The notes under the pieces: model-generated
What the model was told of the DNA's origin: nothing
The model's input: the letters and a program-made list of their open reading frames with translations, nothing else
Databases searched by the model: none
Source: Mucilaginibacter pallidiroseus
GTDB taxonomy: Bacteria; Bacteroidota; Bacteroidia; Sphingobacteriales; Sphingobacteriaceae
NCBI RefSeq assembly: GCF_007846085.1
Contig: NZ_VOEJ01000002.1
Coordinates: 248,001-312,000, forward strand
Length of the DNA: 64,000 bases
Direction of reading: 5' to 3'
Shown here: positions 54,706-61,946 of the stretch, piece after piece
How positions within the stretch are numbered: the stretch's first letter is position 1
Layout of the letters: every line of letters starts with the position of its first letter
Program-made: the position numbers and the translations under genes

Positions 54706-54936
54706 TTATTTATGCTCTTCAATAATATCCTCAATATCGCTTTTATGCTTTTTTAGTTTAGCCTCTTTCTTTTTAAGGTAATCTTGCGCATGCGATTTTA
54801 ACTCGTCAGCAGCTTCTTCAATTTCACTTCTTTTTTTGATAAATAAGTAAGTGATTGCACCCGCGAACATTGCCCCAATCAGCAGCCCGGATATCAAGAT
54901 TCCACTATTGTCTTTGTGTTTGAATGGATTTTTCAT
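54706..54936 (-). CDS. YtxH-like small membrane protein
   Basis: The 76-residue protein has an N-terminal transmembrane helix (GILISGLLIGAMFAGAITYLFI) and then a long charged helix rich in Lys and Glu (RSEIEEAADELKSHAQDYLKKKEAKLKKHK). This is the YtxH/gas-vesicle-like pattern, linked to stress in other bacteria. No catalytic motif. It is the last backbone gene before tRNA-Val and the island. Confidence 0.7.
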   Translation of the reverse strand: MKNPFKHKDNSGILISGLLIGAMFAGAITYLFIKKRSEIEEAADELKSHAQDYLKKKEAKLKKHKSDIEDIIEEHK

Positions 54937-55037
54937 AATGTTAGCTTTATTTGAACAACGCCATTATAGCCATTTGGTTTGTGAAAACAACATTTGGTGC
55001 ATGGCGGATTTGGTTGATGAGGTAATTATCTATAACA

Positions 55038-55072
55038 AAAAAGCCTCTCAGATTTCTCTAAGAGGCTTTTCA
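55038..55072 (-). terminator. Terminator of tRNA-Val
   Basis: On the minus strand AAAAGCCTCT and AGAGGCTTTT pair across a 12-base loop, with a T-run, 2-3 bases after the tRNA CCA end. Confidence 0.85.
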
Positions 55073-55073
55073 A

Positions 55074-55151
55074 TGGTGGGAGTTACTGGGTTCGAACCAG
55101 TGACCCTCTGCTTGTAAGGCAGATGCTCTGAACCAGCTGAGCTAAACTCCC
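55074..55151 (-). tRNA. tRNA-Val (anticodon TAC)
   Basis: The minus strand folds as a 78-base tRNA with encoded CCA: acceptor GGGAGTT paired with AACTCCC, D-arm GCTC...GAGC, anticodon arm CTGCC-TTACAAG-CAG with anticodon TAC (reads GTA and GTG/GTT by wobble), and T-arm CTGGTTCGAACCAG. A terminator follows it. The integrase gene starts 128 bp from its 5' end, marking this as a likely integration site; the tRNA itself is intact. Confidence 0.96.
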
Positions 55152-55162
55152 TTGTAAAAAAG

Positions 55163-55254
55163 GGACTGGTTAATTGGTAGTTATGGGGCCAGTCCAGACA
55201 GCTACTGGCCATCATTCAATGTGTTGTGGTAAAATTTGCAAGCATTTGCAAGCA
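55163..55254. repeat. Inverted and tandem repeats between tRNA-Val and the integrase
   Basis: GGACTGG (55163-55169) pairs with CCAGTCC (55189-55195), and GGCCAGT (55187-55193) with ACTGGCC (55204-55210). TTTGCAAGCA is then repeated twice in tandem (55235-55254), 25 bases before the integrase ATG. Such arrays often serve as integrase arm sites; that role is an inference. Confidence 0.5.
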
Positions 55255-55278
55255 ACCAAGCCATAAAGACACTTTTTT

Positions 55279-56538
55279 ATGGTTTTCCCGCATTTAGTTT
55301 TAGATGACCGCAGAGCGAAATCAAATGGAACGTACCCGATAGTTATCCGGGTAACTCACAATCGTAGAACCGCAGCATTTCCAGTAGGTATCTCGGTAAA
55401 AAAGGAACATTGGGACGAACACAATTGTACGTTGCTCAAATCACATCCTAATTATAAAAGTCTGCATACTGCTATAAACAACGCTTATCACAAAGTACAG
55501 AAGTCCACAGAAGAATTATTAAACAACCAGCAGTTTACTTTAAAGGCGTTAAAAGAGAAAATTAGAGTACAGCCGGTAATTGAAGTTGAAGCTACCAAGC
55601 TGCTTACTTTTAATGAATATGCTAACCGGCTAATAAACGACCTATACCAGAATAATAAAGTAGGGAATGCCATAGTTTACCAAACAGCAGTAAACCGCCT
55701 CATATCGTTCGCTAACTTTACCGAATTGACGTTTGAGCAAGTAAATTATCGCCTACTTGAAAACTTTAAGAACAAGCTGGTTAGCGATGGTGTAAAACCA
55801 AATACCGTAAGCAACTATTTCCGCACACTTCGGGCCATCTTCAATAAAGCTATAAAAGAAAAGCTGGTGAGCAGGGACGCTTATTACTTTACTGATATTG
55901 CATTTAAGCCTGAACGCACGGCCAAACGTTCAATAAGTAAGGAAGCGGTAATAAAATTTGTAAACTACAGTCCTGAAACCAGTAAACAGGAGTGCAATGC
56001 AAAAGATTATTTCATTTTAAGTTTTTCGCTAATAGGCATATCCTTTACAGACCTTGCGTATCTAAAGCCATCAAATATTAAAGCAGGTCGTTTGGTTTAT
56101 AAGCGGCGCAAAACTGGCAGAACTTACGACATTAAGCTAACCACCTCAGCTGTAGCAATTTTGAAAAACTTTGAAGATGTAACCAGCGGATATTTATTGC
56201 CCATACTTCCAAAGGCTATTAAAGAAGACAGCTTACAGGCTAAAAATATTATTTTACAATGGATAAAGACCACTAACAAGTATTTGAAAAAAATATCCGG
56301 CAACCTTAAAATTGGTAAAGTTACCACTTATGTCGCCCGGCATACTTGGGCTACCTTAGCTAAACGGATGGGATACTCAAACGAATTAATTGCTGAGGCG
56401 ATGGGGCACCAGTACGGGAACCGGACAACTGCAATTTACTTGGATGATTTTGAACAGCATGTCATTGATAATTTAAACAGTGCGATACAAGAATTTGTAA
56501 CAAAAGCAAATGACTCTTTCTTAAAAGTGGGGCGGTAA
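55279..56538 (+). CDS. Tyrosine recombinase / integrase
   Basis: The 419-residue protein has an arm-binding-like N-terminus (FPHLVLDDRRAKSNGTYPIVIR, VTHNRRTAAFPVGISVKKEHWD), a SAM-like core-binding domain (about 105-210) and a catalytic domain. The catalytic Arg II lies in TTYVARHTWATLAKR, the box III His in EAMGHQYGNRT, and the nucleophile Tyr in AIYLDD. At box I, where Arg is usual, the sequence is LIGISFTDLAYL without Arg, as I recall for one Bacteroidota subfamily. It sits 128 bp from tRNA-Val and is presumably the island's own integrase. Confidence 0.92.
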   Translation: MVFPHLVLDDRRAKSNGTYPIVIRVTHNRRTAAFPVGISVKKEHWDEHNCTLLKSHPNYKSLHTAINNAYHKVQKSTEELLNNQQFTLKALKEKIRVQPVIEVEATKLLTFNEYANRLINDLYQNNKVGNAIVYQTAVNRLISFANFTELTFEQVNYRLLENFKNKLVSDGVKPNTVSNYFRTLRAIFNKAIKEKLVSRDAYYFTDIAFKPERTAKRSISKEAVIKFVNYSPETSKQECNAKDYFILSFSLIGISFTDLAYLKPSNIKAGRLVYKRRKTGRTYDIKLTTSAVAILKNFEDVTSGYLLPILPKAIKEDSLQAKNIILQWIKTTNKYLKKISGNLKIGKVTTYVARHTWATLAKRMGYSNELIAEAMGHQYGNRTTAIYLDDFEQHVIDNLNSAIQEFVTKANDSFLKVGR

Positions 56539-56591
56539 AAACTTTACGTATTAAAGAGCTAAAAATTGCAAATTGAATGCGTAAACAGTAT

Positions 56592-56639
56592 AAATGCTTG
56601 AAATAACGTTAAAAGAAATTGCCGGATTTTCAAGCATTT
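56592..56639 (+). terminator. Candidate integrase terminator
   Basis: AAATGCTTGAAA and TTTCAAGCATTT form a 12-bp perfect stem with a 24-base loop, then TTTGTTT. It lies 53 bases after the integrase stop. Nothing else is recognisable in 56539-56823 apart from an imperfect palindrome near 56800. Confidence 0.55.
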
Positions 56640-56823
56640 TTGTTTAAGTGACGCAATCGGTGACATTATAGTAAGCTATATAGTGCAGGAAAGACTTACA
56701 TCGTTTTAGAATAAAAACCTTTTCAGCAGTATTAAAATTTAATTAGTTTAATCAAAATTAGATTAACGTATAAAATGGTGGCAAATAATAAATAAAACAA
56801 CACCATGTTGATGTTTCAGCATA

Positions 56824-57327
56824 TCACTTAAAAAGATAAAACCAAAGTTTTTTAAAGATTGAAAGCTCTTCTATAATCGCATATTTCAAAAGTTCAGAAA
56901 GCACTACTTGTTTGAGTTTGAAAAATTCTATTTTTTTGTCCGCTACAGTGTTTTGTTCGTAAATGCAATCAGAAAAACCATCAGTAAGTGTCTCAAATTT
57001 TTGGGAGTCGATTTTGGGGTAAATTCTGACCAAACTCACCAAGTAAGTAGTTAAATCTGTTAAAGAATTAACAACATCATTTTGTTGATTTGACCCAAAA
57101 TTGCTTTCGTTAAGTTTTCCATCAATGTAATCAAGATAAGTTTCAATTGGTTCAAAACATACCTTATTGAACATTAAAATCTTAACTTCAATTTGTTTCG
57201 AAAGGAAAAGAGAGTAATAAGTAAAAACTATAGAAATAGCAGAAATAATAATAGCGAGCCAAGCTACGATATCAGAAGTCGAAATACCCGAAACTACCTT
57301 CTCATACTGGAAACTACTAGATTCCAC
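56824..57327 (-). CDS. Single-pass membrane protein, last gene of the STAS/GHKL cassette
   Basis: The 167-residue product starts at a GTG that overlaps the preceding stop by one base (TAGTG); no in-frame ATG fits. It has one clear transmembrane helix at about residues 20-42 (IVAWLAIIISAISIVFTYYSLF), then a soluble helical region of about 110 residues and a short hydrophobic end (FKKLWFYLFK). No homologue is recognised. Tight coupling to the DUF4325-like gene suggests it is the membrane-side output or effector of the operon. That role is inference. Confidence 0.7.
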   Translation of the reverse strand: MESSSFQYEKVVSGISTSDIVAWLAIIISAISIVFTYYSLFLSKQIEVKILMFNKVCFEPIETYLDYIDGKLNESNFGSNQQNDVVNSLTDLTTYLVSLVRIYPKIDSQKFETLTDGFSDCIYEQNTVADKKIEFFKLKQVVLSELLKYAIIEELSIFKKLWFYLFK

Positions 57328-57656
57328 TACAAATTAATATTGTATATCGCCTCCAAAATTCCCCAATTTTTGTAAAACAAATTTTTGAATGGCTCTGGCG
57401 CATCAATTGCGAAACGATTTTGAATGATATCTTTCTTTTTGTAAATCTTGAAAATGTCGCTAAACATTCCTTTGATAAAAGAATCGTTAATAGATTTGAC
57501 TCGTGTTGAATCAATCTTAATTATAAAAGAATTGTTTTGCTTTAACTCTTCAAGCAAATGAAATTTTTCAGCATAATCATTTCCATTATACCTACCGAAA
57601 ATAGCATCAGTGTCTGGAGGTGACACTAGCTTATTTAAATCTAATATTTTTTCCAT
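57327..57656 (-). CDS. DUF4325/STAS-like small protein
   Basis: The 109-residue soluble protein contains the segment SFIIKIDSTRVKSINDSFIKGMF, which follows the STAS-like DUF4325 pattern: a beta-strand, a short turn with Ser/Asn, then a helix. It starts 2 bp after the upstream GHKL gene's stop and its own stop overlaps the membrane-protein gene. STAS-like proteins of this size act as partners whose phosphorylation or binding switches a GHKL kinase; the analogy to SpoIIAA is inferred from gene pairing. Confidence 0.65.
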   Translation of the reverse strand: MEKILDLNKLVSPPDTDAIFGRYNGNDYAEKFHLLEELKQNNSFIIKIDSTRVKSINDSFIKGMFSDIFKIYKKKDIIQNRFAIDAPEPFKNLFYKNWGILEAIYNINL

Positions 57657-57658
57657 CT

Positions 57659-58948
57659 TTAAAGAGTCTGCAAAGATACATCATTTAAAGGAATAATTGT
57701 TTCAATAAGTACGCCGGGAAACTGATATTTCAAATGCTTCAAATTTTCTAAATTTGGACTGGAAAGTAAATTCCCTTCTTGATTTAAGGTAATTTGTTTT
57801 CTTTCTCTATCAATTAAGAAGCTCTCAGACATCGCTGAATTATTGTTTAAATAAATGCCAGTGTTTCCGCTTATAACAGAAATTTGCGAACGTGGATTTA
57901 ATAATTTGACCTTTTCTATAAAATCTATCAATCCATGTCCTCTGCTTTCATCCTCTTTTAGCTTGGAACTTATCCCCTCTTGGAGTGCTAATAACGTATA
58001 AATTGATTCTATCGTATGGTTTTGTCTTTGTTTTCTTATGTCGTCTTTATTACTAAACCCAAAATTCAATTTAACTGTTTTTATGTATTGTATTACATTT
58101 TGCGGCAATTCCGCTAATGACAATGTCTGATATATTGTTGGACCAAAATTAAATATCAATATTGATATTTCTTTTTTTGCCTTGCTGTAAAATCCACATA
58201 AGGTACCCAAATCAGTTTCCGTCGCATGTAAATTAATGTTGTCAAATTGCTCTCCCACAGTAGAATTTATGGCTTGAGCGATATCAAACGGTAACTGGTA
58301 ATTGTTATCATTCAAACTGATTCCAATCGCCTTTTGAACCATATCAGTAATTTCTTTAGCCCTCGCATAATATGGTTGATTACCGGCACTCCCAGTAGTT
58401 CTGTTGATTCTTACTCTTTCGTTTATTAAAAATTCGTGCTCATTTTCCACCGAAGAAGAAACATTCGATTTTAGGCTTTTTAGTATTTCGATTTCCTCAT
58501 CTGGCAGATTAGGGTGACTAACAACCCACTGACGTCGCTTGCCAATTTCCCAACATAGGGTATCAATTAGATATAATGCTCCAAATGACACATGTCCATT
58601 GAATGTCAGCCTTGGATTCTGATTTAAAGTTTTCGCATGTCTCAACAGAATCAGCAAATCTTTTAATACCCTATCCGTGTTGCTGCTAATTGAAAAATCG
58701 TTATCAAACTTTATTACAGATGATTTCAATTCCCAAAAGTGGAGGTTATTAACAGCACAAAACACTTCGATATCATTATTGAACTTTATTTTTGAGCGTT
58801 TATATCGTTCTATACTGCTTTTACCTACGCTGAATTTTAAATTTCCGTTATGTAATTTATCCTTACGTTTCGTTCTGTTAAATAAACTTTTCTTAGCTTG
58901 TCTTATTTGAATTGAGTCGCTCTTATTGAGTTTGTGGTAAACCGCCAT
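57659..58948 (-). CDS. STAS-like plus degenerate GHKL ATPase protein
   Basis: The 429-residue protein has a basic N-terminus and, at about 75-145, a stretch (NPRLTFNGHVSFGALYLIDTL) that resembles a STAS fold. A GHKL-type region follows: an N-box-like EQFDNINLHA at about 236, IFNFGPTIY at about 266 where D-x-G-x-G would normally bind ATP (the Asp is Asn), and a DESRGHGLIDFI G2-like motif at about 337. The C-terminus is unassigned. No membrane segment. The altered G1 motif suggests weak or absent ATP hydrolysis. It is the second gene of the cassette, 21 bp after the lipoprotein. Confidence 0.65.
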   Translation of the reverse strand: MAVYHKLNKSDSIQIRQAKKSLFNRTKRKDKLHNGNLKFSVGKSSIERYKRSKIKFNNDIEVFCAVNNLHFWELKSSVIKFDNDFSISSNTDRVLKDLLILLRHAKTLNQNPRLTFNGHVSFGALYLIDTLCWEIGKRRQWVVSHPNLPDEEIEILKSLKSNVSSSVENEHEFLINERVRINRTTGSAGNQPYYARAKEITDMVQKAIGISLNDNNYQLPFDIAQAINSTVGEQFDNINLHATETDLGTLCGFYSKAKKEISILIFNFGPTIYQTLSLAELPQNVIQYIKTVKLNFGFSNKDDIRKQRQNHTIESIYTLLALQEGISSKLKEDESRGHGLIDFIEKVKLLNPRSQISVISGNTGIYLNNNSAMSESFLIDRERKQITLNQEGNLLSSPNLENLKHLKYQFPGVLIETIIPLNDVSLQTL

Positions 58949-58969
58949 TTTAAATTGATAGCTCGAATA

Positions 58970-59593
58970 TTATTGTTTTTGATTACACATTCTGAATACC
59001 TTATAATTAATGTCAAGGTATAAAGTATCAATTTGCAACTTATTGTCACCATGCATGTTAATTCTATACTTATGTATCAACTTATATACCATGGCCAAAT
59101 CTTCCTTTGTAGATACTGCAATGGAATCGGCAAATGTCGTGTAAGTTGGCAGATTGTAGTACTTTGTTTTTAAAAGCTTATAATAATAAGCTGTCTTCAA
59201 AGCGATGCTCTTAATTTCATTCGATGTTATTTTTTCGCTTCTTTTTTGCCCACAAAGCACAACAATCTTTTTCCCATAAGAACTTAAATTTACAGCCTTT
59301 AAAGCATAATTAAATTCCTTCTTAGATGAATCCGATAATTGGCTTTCGGTATTTTTTCCAAAGAGTTTGAACGTCGAATCATTAGACGGACTTAATTCGT
59401 CTATAACATCCATTTTCAAAATTGTATCTACAATCCTGTAAGAAATCGGCTTATAGTTGTTCATCACTGGGAGGTTTTCATCCAAATAATCTCTTACATT
59501 ATCAATTATTACCTTGTGCCTATTATCACAACCGACAAGCGCTAACAACGAGATTACAATAGAAAAGTGCTTAGGTTTTTTAATAATCATCAT
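58970..59593 (-). CDS. Lipoprotein, first gene of the STAS/GHKL cassette
   Basis: The 207-residue protein has a basic start and hydrophobic segment ending LLALVGC, with the lipidated Cys at 22. The mature part is charged with no recognised domain (DNVRDYLDENLPVMNNYKP, KMDVIDELSPSNDS, later YKLLKTKYYNLPTY). It probably sits on the periplasmic face or outer membrane. It is 21 bp upstream of the GHKL gene on the same strand, and the first gene in that direction. Whether it belongs functionally to the cassette is open. Confidence 0.6.
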   Translation of the reverse strand: MMIIKKPKHFSIVISLLALVGCDNRHKVIIDNVRDYLDENLPVMNNYKPISYRIVDTILKMDVIDELSPSNDSTFKLFGKNTESQLSDSSKKEFNYALKAVNLSSYGKKIVVLCGQKRSEKITSNEIKSIALKTAYYYKLLKTKYYNLPTYTTFADSIAVSTKEDLAMVYKLIHKYRINMHGDNKLQIDTLYLDINYKVFRMCNQKQ

Positions 59594-59756
59594 CTTGTTA
59601 TTTCAAATTTAATGATAAAATCTGATTGTCCTATATGTATCTGTCTTAAATTAAAACATGGTTAAAGTAACACGTGTTTTTTAATATGTAACTACAAGTA
59701 ACTTGTAAATGTAGACTTTTGGTTATACTTTAATGTGAGATTAAAAACAGTACAAA

Positions 59757-60060
59757 ATGCGTATAAAATATAATCGCACATCGACTTTAAAACAATCAGG
59801 CACACGCTTTACTGCCGATAGTGAAGATATGATTCGGTGTTAATGGTAAGGTTTCAGCAACAATTGCTTTTAAAGGGAGTCCTAAAAAAATTGATTTAAC
59901 TAAGTTGATAGAAGATGGAAAGGTTGCTGAGATTTTAACTGATGAATTAGTCGCATTGGCCGTAATACCGGCTACGTAATAGATACTCTTCTTTGATTGG
60001 ACGAGAGAAAGATTAATGTTCCTTTACGTAATATTGGTTTGCAATCTTGCTCAAACGGAT
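59757..60060 (+). pseudogene. Decayed serine recombinase (resolvase family) fragment
   Basis: Three short frames together read like the N-terminal part of a serine recombinase. From the ATG at 59757 the frame starts MRIKYNRTSTLKQSGTRF and stops after ADSEDMIRC. A second frame follows (VNGKVSATIAFKGSPKK, KLIEDGKVAEILTDEL), then a third with GRNTGYVIDTLL, a stop where Trp is usual, and LDERKINVPLRNIGLQSCSNG. The frames match the resolvase order (catalytic-Ser region, then GRN, then NIGLQS). It has at least one frameshift and one nonsense change and lacks the C-terminus, so it is inactive. Confidence 0.75.
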
Positions 60061-60082
60061 ACGTACATTTTCGGTGTACTGC

Positions 60083-60874
60083 TTAATTGTTAACGCCTTT
60101 TACTATCGGTAGTGCTTTATTAACATCATATTGGTTAGAACAGATAAAAGATAGGAGTTTAAAAATGTTGGTTTTTGCTTCTAAATAGCCATTGCTCCTT
60201 TCATTCGTGCCGGGCATCAAATATAAATCCCGGTTAATCTCAATCGCAATAGACATCACTCGTTTATCTTGCTGATAATAAACTCTTGGGACTATCGGAT
60301 AAGAATATGGCGTGATTATCTTTACGGTATAGCCGAGCATTTTTAAGCCTACAATCGTAAGCTTATATAAGCTTCGCGGTGTATGATAATCATCTAAACC
60401 AATATGGAAGTCAAAGCGGGGCGTATCGTGGTTTACATAGCGTTTAAATGGCTCATTGGTAAACGAGCGGCAATCTATTATTAAGGCTTCGCCATTGATA
60501 GATAGTTTATCGGCTACTGCATTAGACAATTTTAAATGATGAGGGTAATAGTAATCGTTTAATATTTTAGTATTAACCTCATGAGTTACTTTTCTAAGGT
60601 GGATTTCGCCAACTTTAGCAGTTTGTGTACTCCCTATATCTAATTCCCCCAACACTTCATTTTTTTCGTTTCCAAACCTTTTCACATCGCAGAACAGCCT
60701 GCTAAAATTAGCCTTAACAGTTATTGAATCAGGTAAATAAAAAAGGTCGTCAATAAACCAATCTGTTAACCCTAACATCTCATTTTCTAAAACCTGATTT
60801 GTCACTAAGTAGCCTGTGTAATCAGGGATGTTAGTTGAAGCATAAGGTATATGAAGAATGGTATTTTTTGTCAT
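60083..60874 (-). CDS. N-formylglutamate amidohydrolase-like protein
   Basis: The 263-residue soluble protein starts MTKNTILHIPYAST and has DWFIDDLFYLPDS, FSRLFCDVKRFGNEKNEVLG and a RKVTHEVNTKILNDYYYPHH segment. IDCRSFTNEP and FHIGLDDYHTPRSLYK follow, with IEINRDLYLMP near the end. These match the N-formylglutamate amidohydrolase (HutG-type) family, which hydrolyses N-formyl-glutamate in histidine breakdown; the real substrate of this island copy may differ. No hut genes are nearby. A perfect palindrome lies 11 bases upstream of its start. Confidence 0.8.
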   Translation of the reverse strand: MTKNTILHIPYASTNIPDYTGYLVTNQVLENEMLGLTDWFIDDLFYLPDSITVKANFSRLFCDVKRFGNEKNEVLGELDIGSTQTAKVGEIHLRKVTHEVNTKILNDYYYPHHLKLSNAVADKLSINGEALIIDCRSFTNEPFKRYVNHDTPRFDFHIGLDDYHTPRSLYKLTIVGLKMLGYTVKIITPYSYPIVPRVYYQQDKRVMSIAIEINRDLYLMPGTNERSNGYLEAKTNIFKLLSFICSNQYDVNKALPIVKGVNN

Positions 60875-61300
60875 AACAGCTGCCTTTGAAAATTTTTCAA
60901 ATTTGATTACTTAATTAATTGTCGGATTATGTACTAAGAATCTTTTGAGTGGGGCTAATTTTGCCTAATTAAGTATCAAATTCATTATTAAATTTAATAC
61001 TGACAGGTATTAAGGATTTAATAGGGACATGTTTAAGGCCGTTATGGGTAAGGTAAAGTGGGGTTTTGGAACATATAAAATTAGTGGGCCGTATTCTTGG
61101 GCCTTAAACAAAAGTCAGTTCATCTTTTTAAATTTATTAATTAATAATGCCAATTGACAATTAGCTTTCGTTTAAGTGTGACCGTTTTGGATATGCTATC
61201 AGGAAGTTTTTCATTTTTCAAAAGTTGCCTTTGGGATAGGTAAACATCCTGCCATTATGCTAAATATAATAGCAGGAAAATACTTATGAAAGAATGATAG
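60875..61300. other. Gene-poor stretch with inverted repeats
   Basis: No confident gene lies here. It contains the 17-bp palindrome (60885-60901), a 10-bp perfect inverted pair GTTTAAGGCC (61031-61040) and GGCCTTAAAC (61100-61109), and a hairpin CCTGC...GCAGG at 61248-61276. A 42-residue plus-strand frame (61029-61157) starts MFKAVMGKVKWGFGTYK and is aromatic- and Gly-rich; it could be real but has no recognised match. Confidence 0.5.
60885..60901. promoter_or_regulatory. 17-bp palindrome upstream of the amidohydrolase gene
   Basis: TTTGAAAA-T-TTTTCAAA is perfectly symmetric about one base and lies 11 bases before the start at 60874. It could be an operator. Confidence 0.4.
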
Positions 61301-61495
61301 TTAAACGTCTTTTAGCGATTTTGCTAAAAGTGCATAATACAAAGTTTCATAAATCGCCTGCCCCCTGTTGTCATGTTTAAAATGAAACGAGTTTGACGCA
61401 ACGACTTTGTATCCGTCCTCTGATGCTTCATCTAACTTTTCAGTAAAGGAGTTAATGTCGTCGTCCTCAATTACAAGATGTTCCTTGGCATTCAT
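61301..61495 (-). CDS. Hypothetical small protein, 64 residues
   Basis: The soluble 64-residue product (MNAKEHLVIEDDDINSFTEK, then GYKVVASNSFHF and ETLYYALLAKSLKD) shows a pattern of a helix, the GYKVV strand and a C-terminal YYALL strand. That pattern is loosely like DUF4177-type small proteins, but no family call is supported. It lies 9 bp after the membrane-protein gene, likely in one unit. Confidence 0.45.
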   Translation of the reverse strand: MNAKEHLVIEDDDINSFTEKLDEASEDGYKVVASNSFHFKHDNRGQAIYETLYYALLAKSLKDV

Positions 61496-61504
61496 ATATA
61501 TATA

Positions 61505-61843
61505 TTAATTGTTGTAATACGGCTGCATAAATAAACTGTAGAATAAGTATCCTATGATGAAGATAATGGGCAACACCACAGACAGTACTAATAAAATCAA
61601 CCATATCCCTAAAACGAGATGTAACGCTCTTTTATTAAACATCATTAGTGCCCCGAGTAATATTACGCCCAATCCCATTAGTAAACGTAATGCTAAGTCA
61701 ATTTTGTAAGCTCTTATAGAAACATACAAGGTCGTTAACATCAATATTATCAATAGCAATAGTCCGCCAATAAAAAACAACCCGTAACCCGTTTCTTTAA
61801 GGTCATATTTAATATTCTGATACGAATTTTTATTATTAAGCAT
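61505..61843 (-). CDS. Hypothetical membrane protein, about 112 residues
   Basis: From the ATG at 61843 the product has three hydrophobic helices: GLFFIGGLLLLIILMLTTLYV, LLMGLGVILLGALMMF and LGIWLILLVLSVVLPIIFIIG, with a short polar start. An ATG at 61900 would add 19 residues and approach the XRE operator. No family is recognised. Transcribed away from the XRE gene. Confidence 0.55.
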   Translation of the reverse strand: MLNNKNSYQNIKYDLKETGYGLFFIGGLLLLIILMLTTLYVSIRAYKIDLALRLLMGLGVILLGALMMFNKRALHLVLGIWLILLVLSVVLPIIFIIGYLFYSLFMQPYYNN

Positions 61844-61900
61844 AATGTTGATGATATGGTCGGCTAACACAATATTAATGATAGTATTTGGCTTTACCAA

Positions 61901-61945
61901 GCAATGCTTAGTAAAGCAATACTAAGGGATGTCGTCCTTAGTGCT
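61901..61945. promoter_or_regulatory. Operator-like repeat array between the XRE gene and the membrane-protein gene
   Basis: Half-sites CTTAGTA (61907-61913), TACTAAG (61920-61926) and CCTTAG (61936-61941) form inverted pairs. The 15-base units around AGCAATGCTTAG and AGCAATACTAAG are direct repeats. This is a plausible XRE binding site and would control divergent transcription. Confidence 0.5.
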
Positions 61946-61946
61946 T

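Noticed and set aside
1-54936. Many further TAnnTTTG-like motifs as promoters
   Set aside because: They occur often by chance in AT-rich gaps and mostly lack a well-spaced -33 element, so only a few are listed.
59757-60060. Intact serine recombinase gene
   Set aside because: The homologous segments are spread over different frames with an internal stop, so it is listed as a pseudogene.
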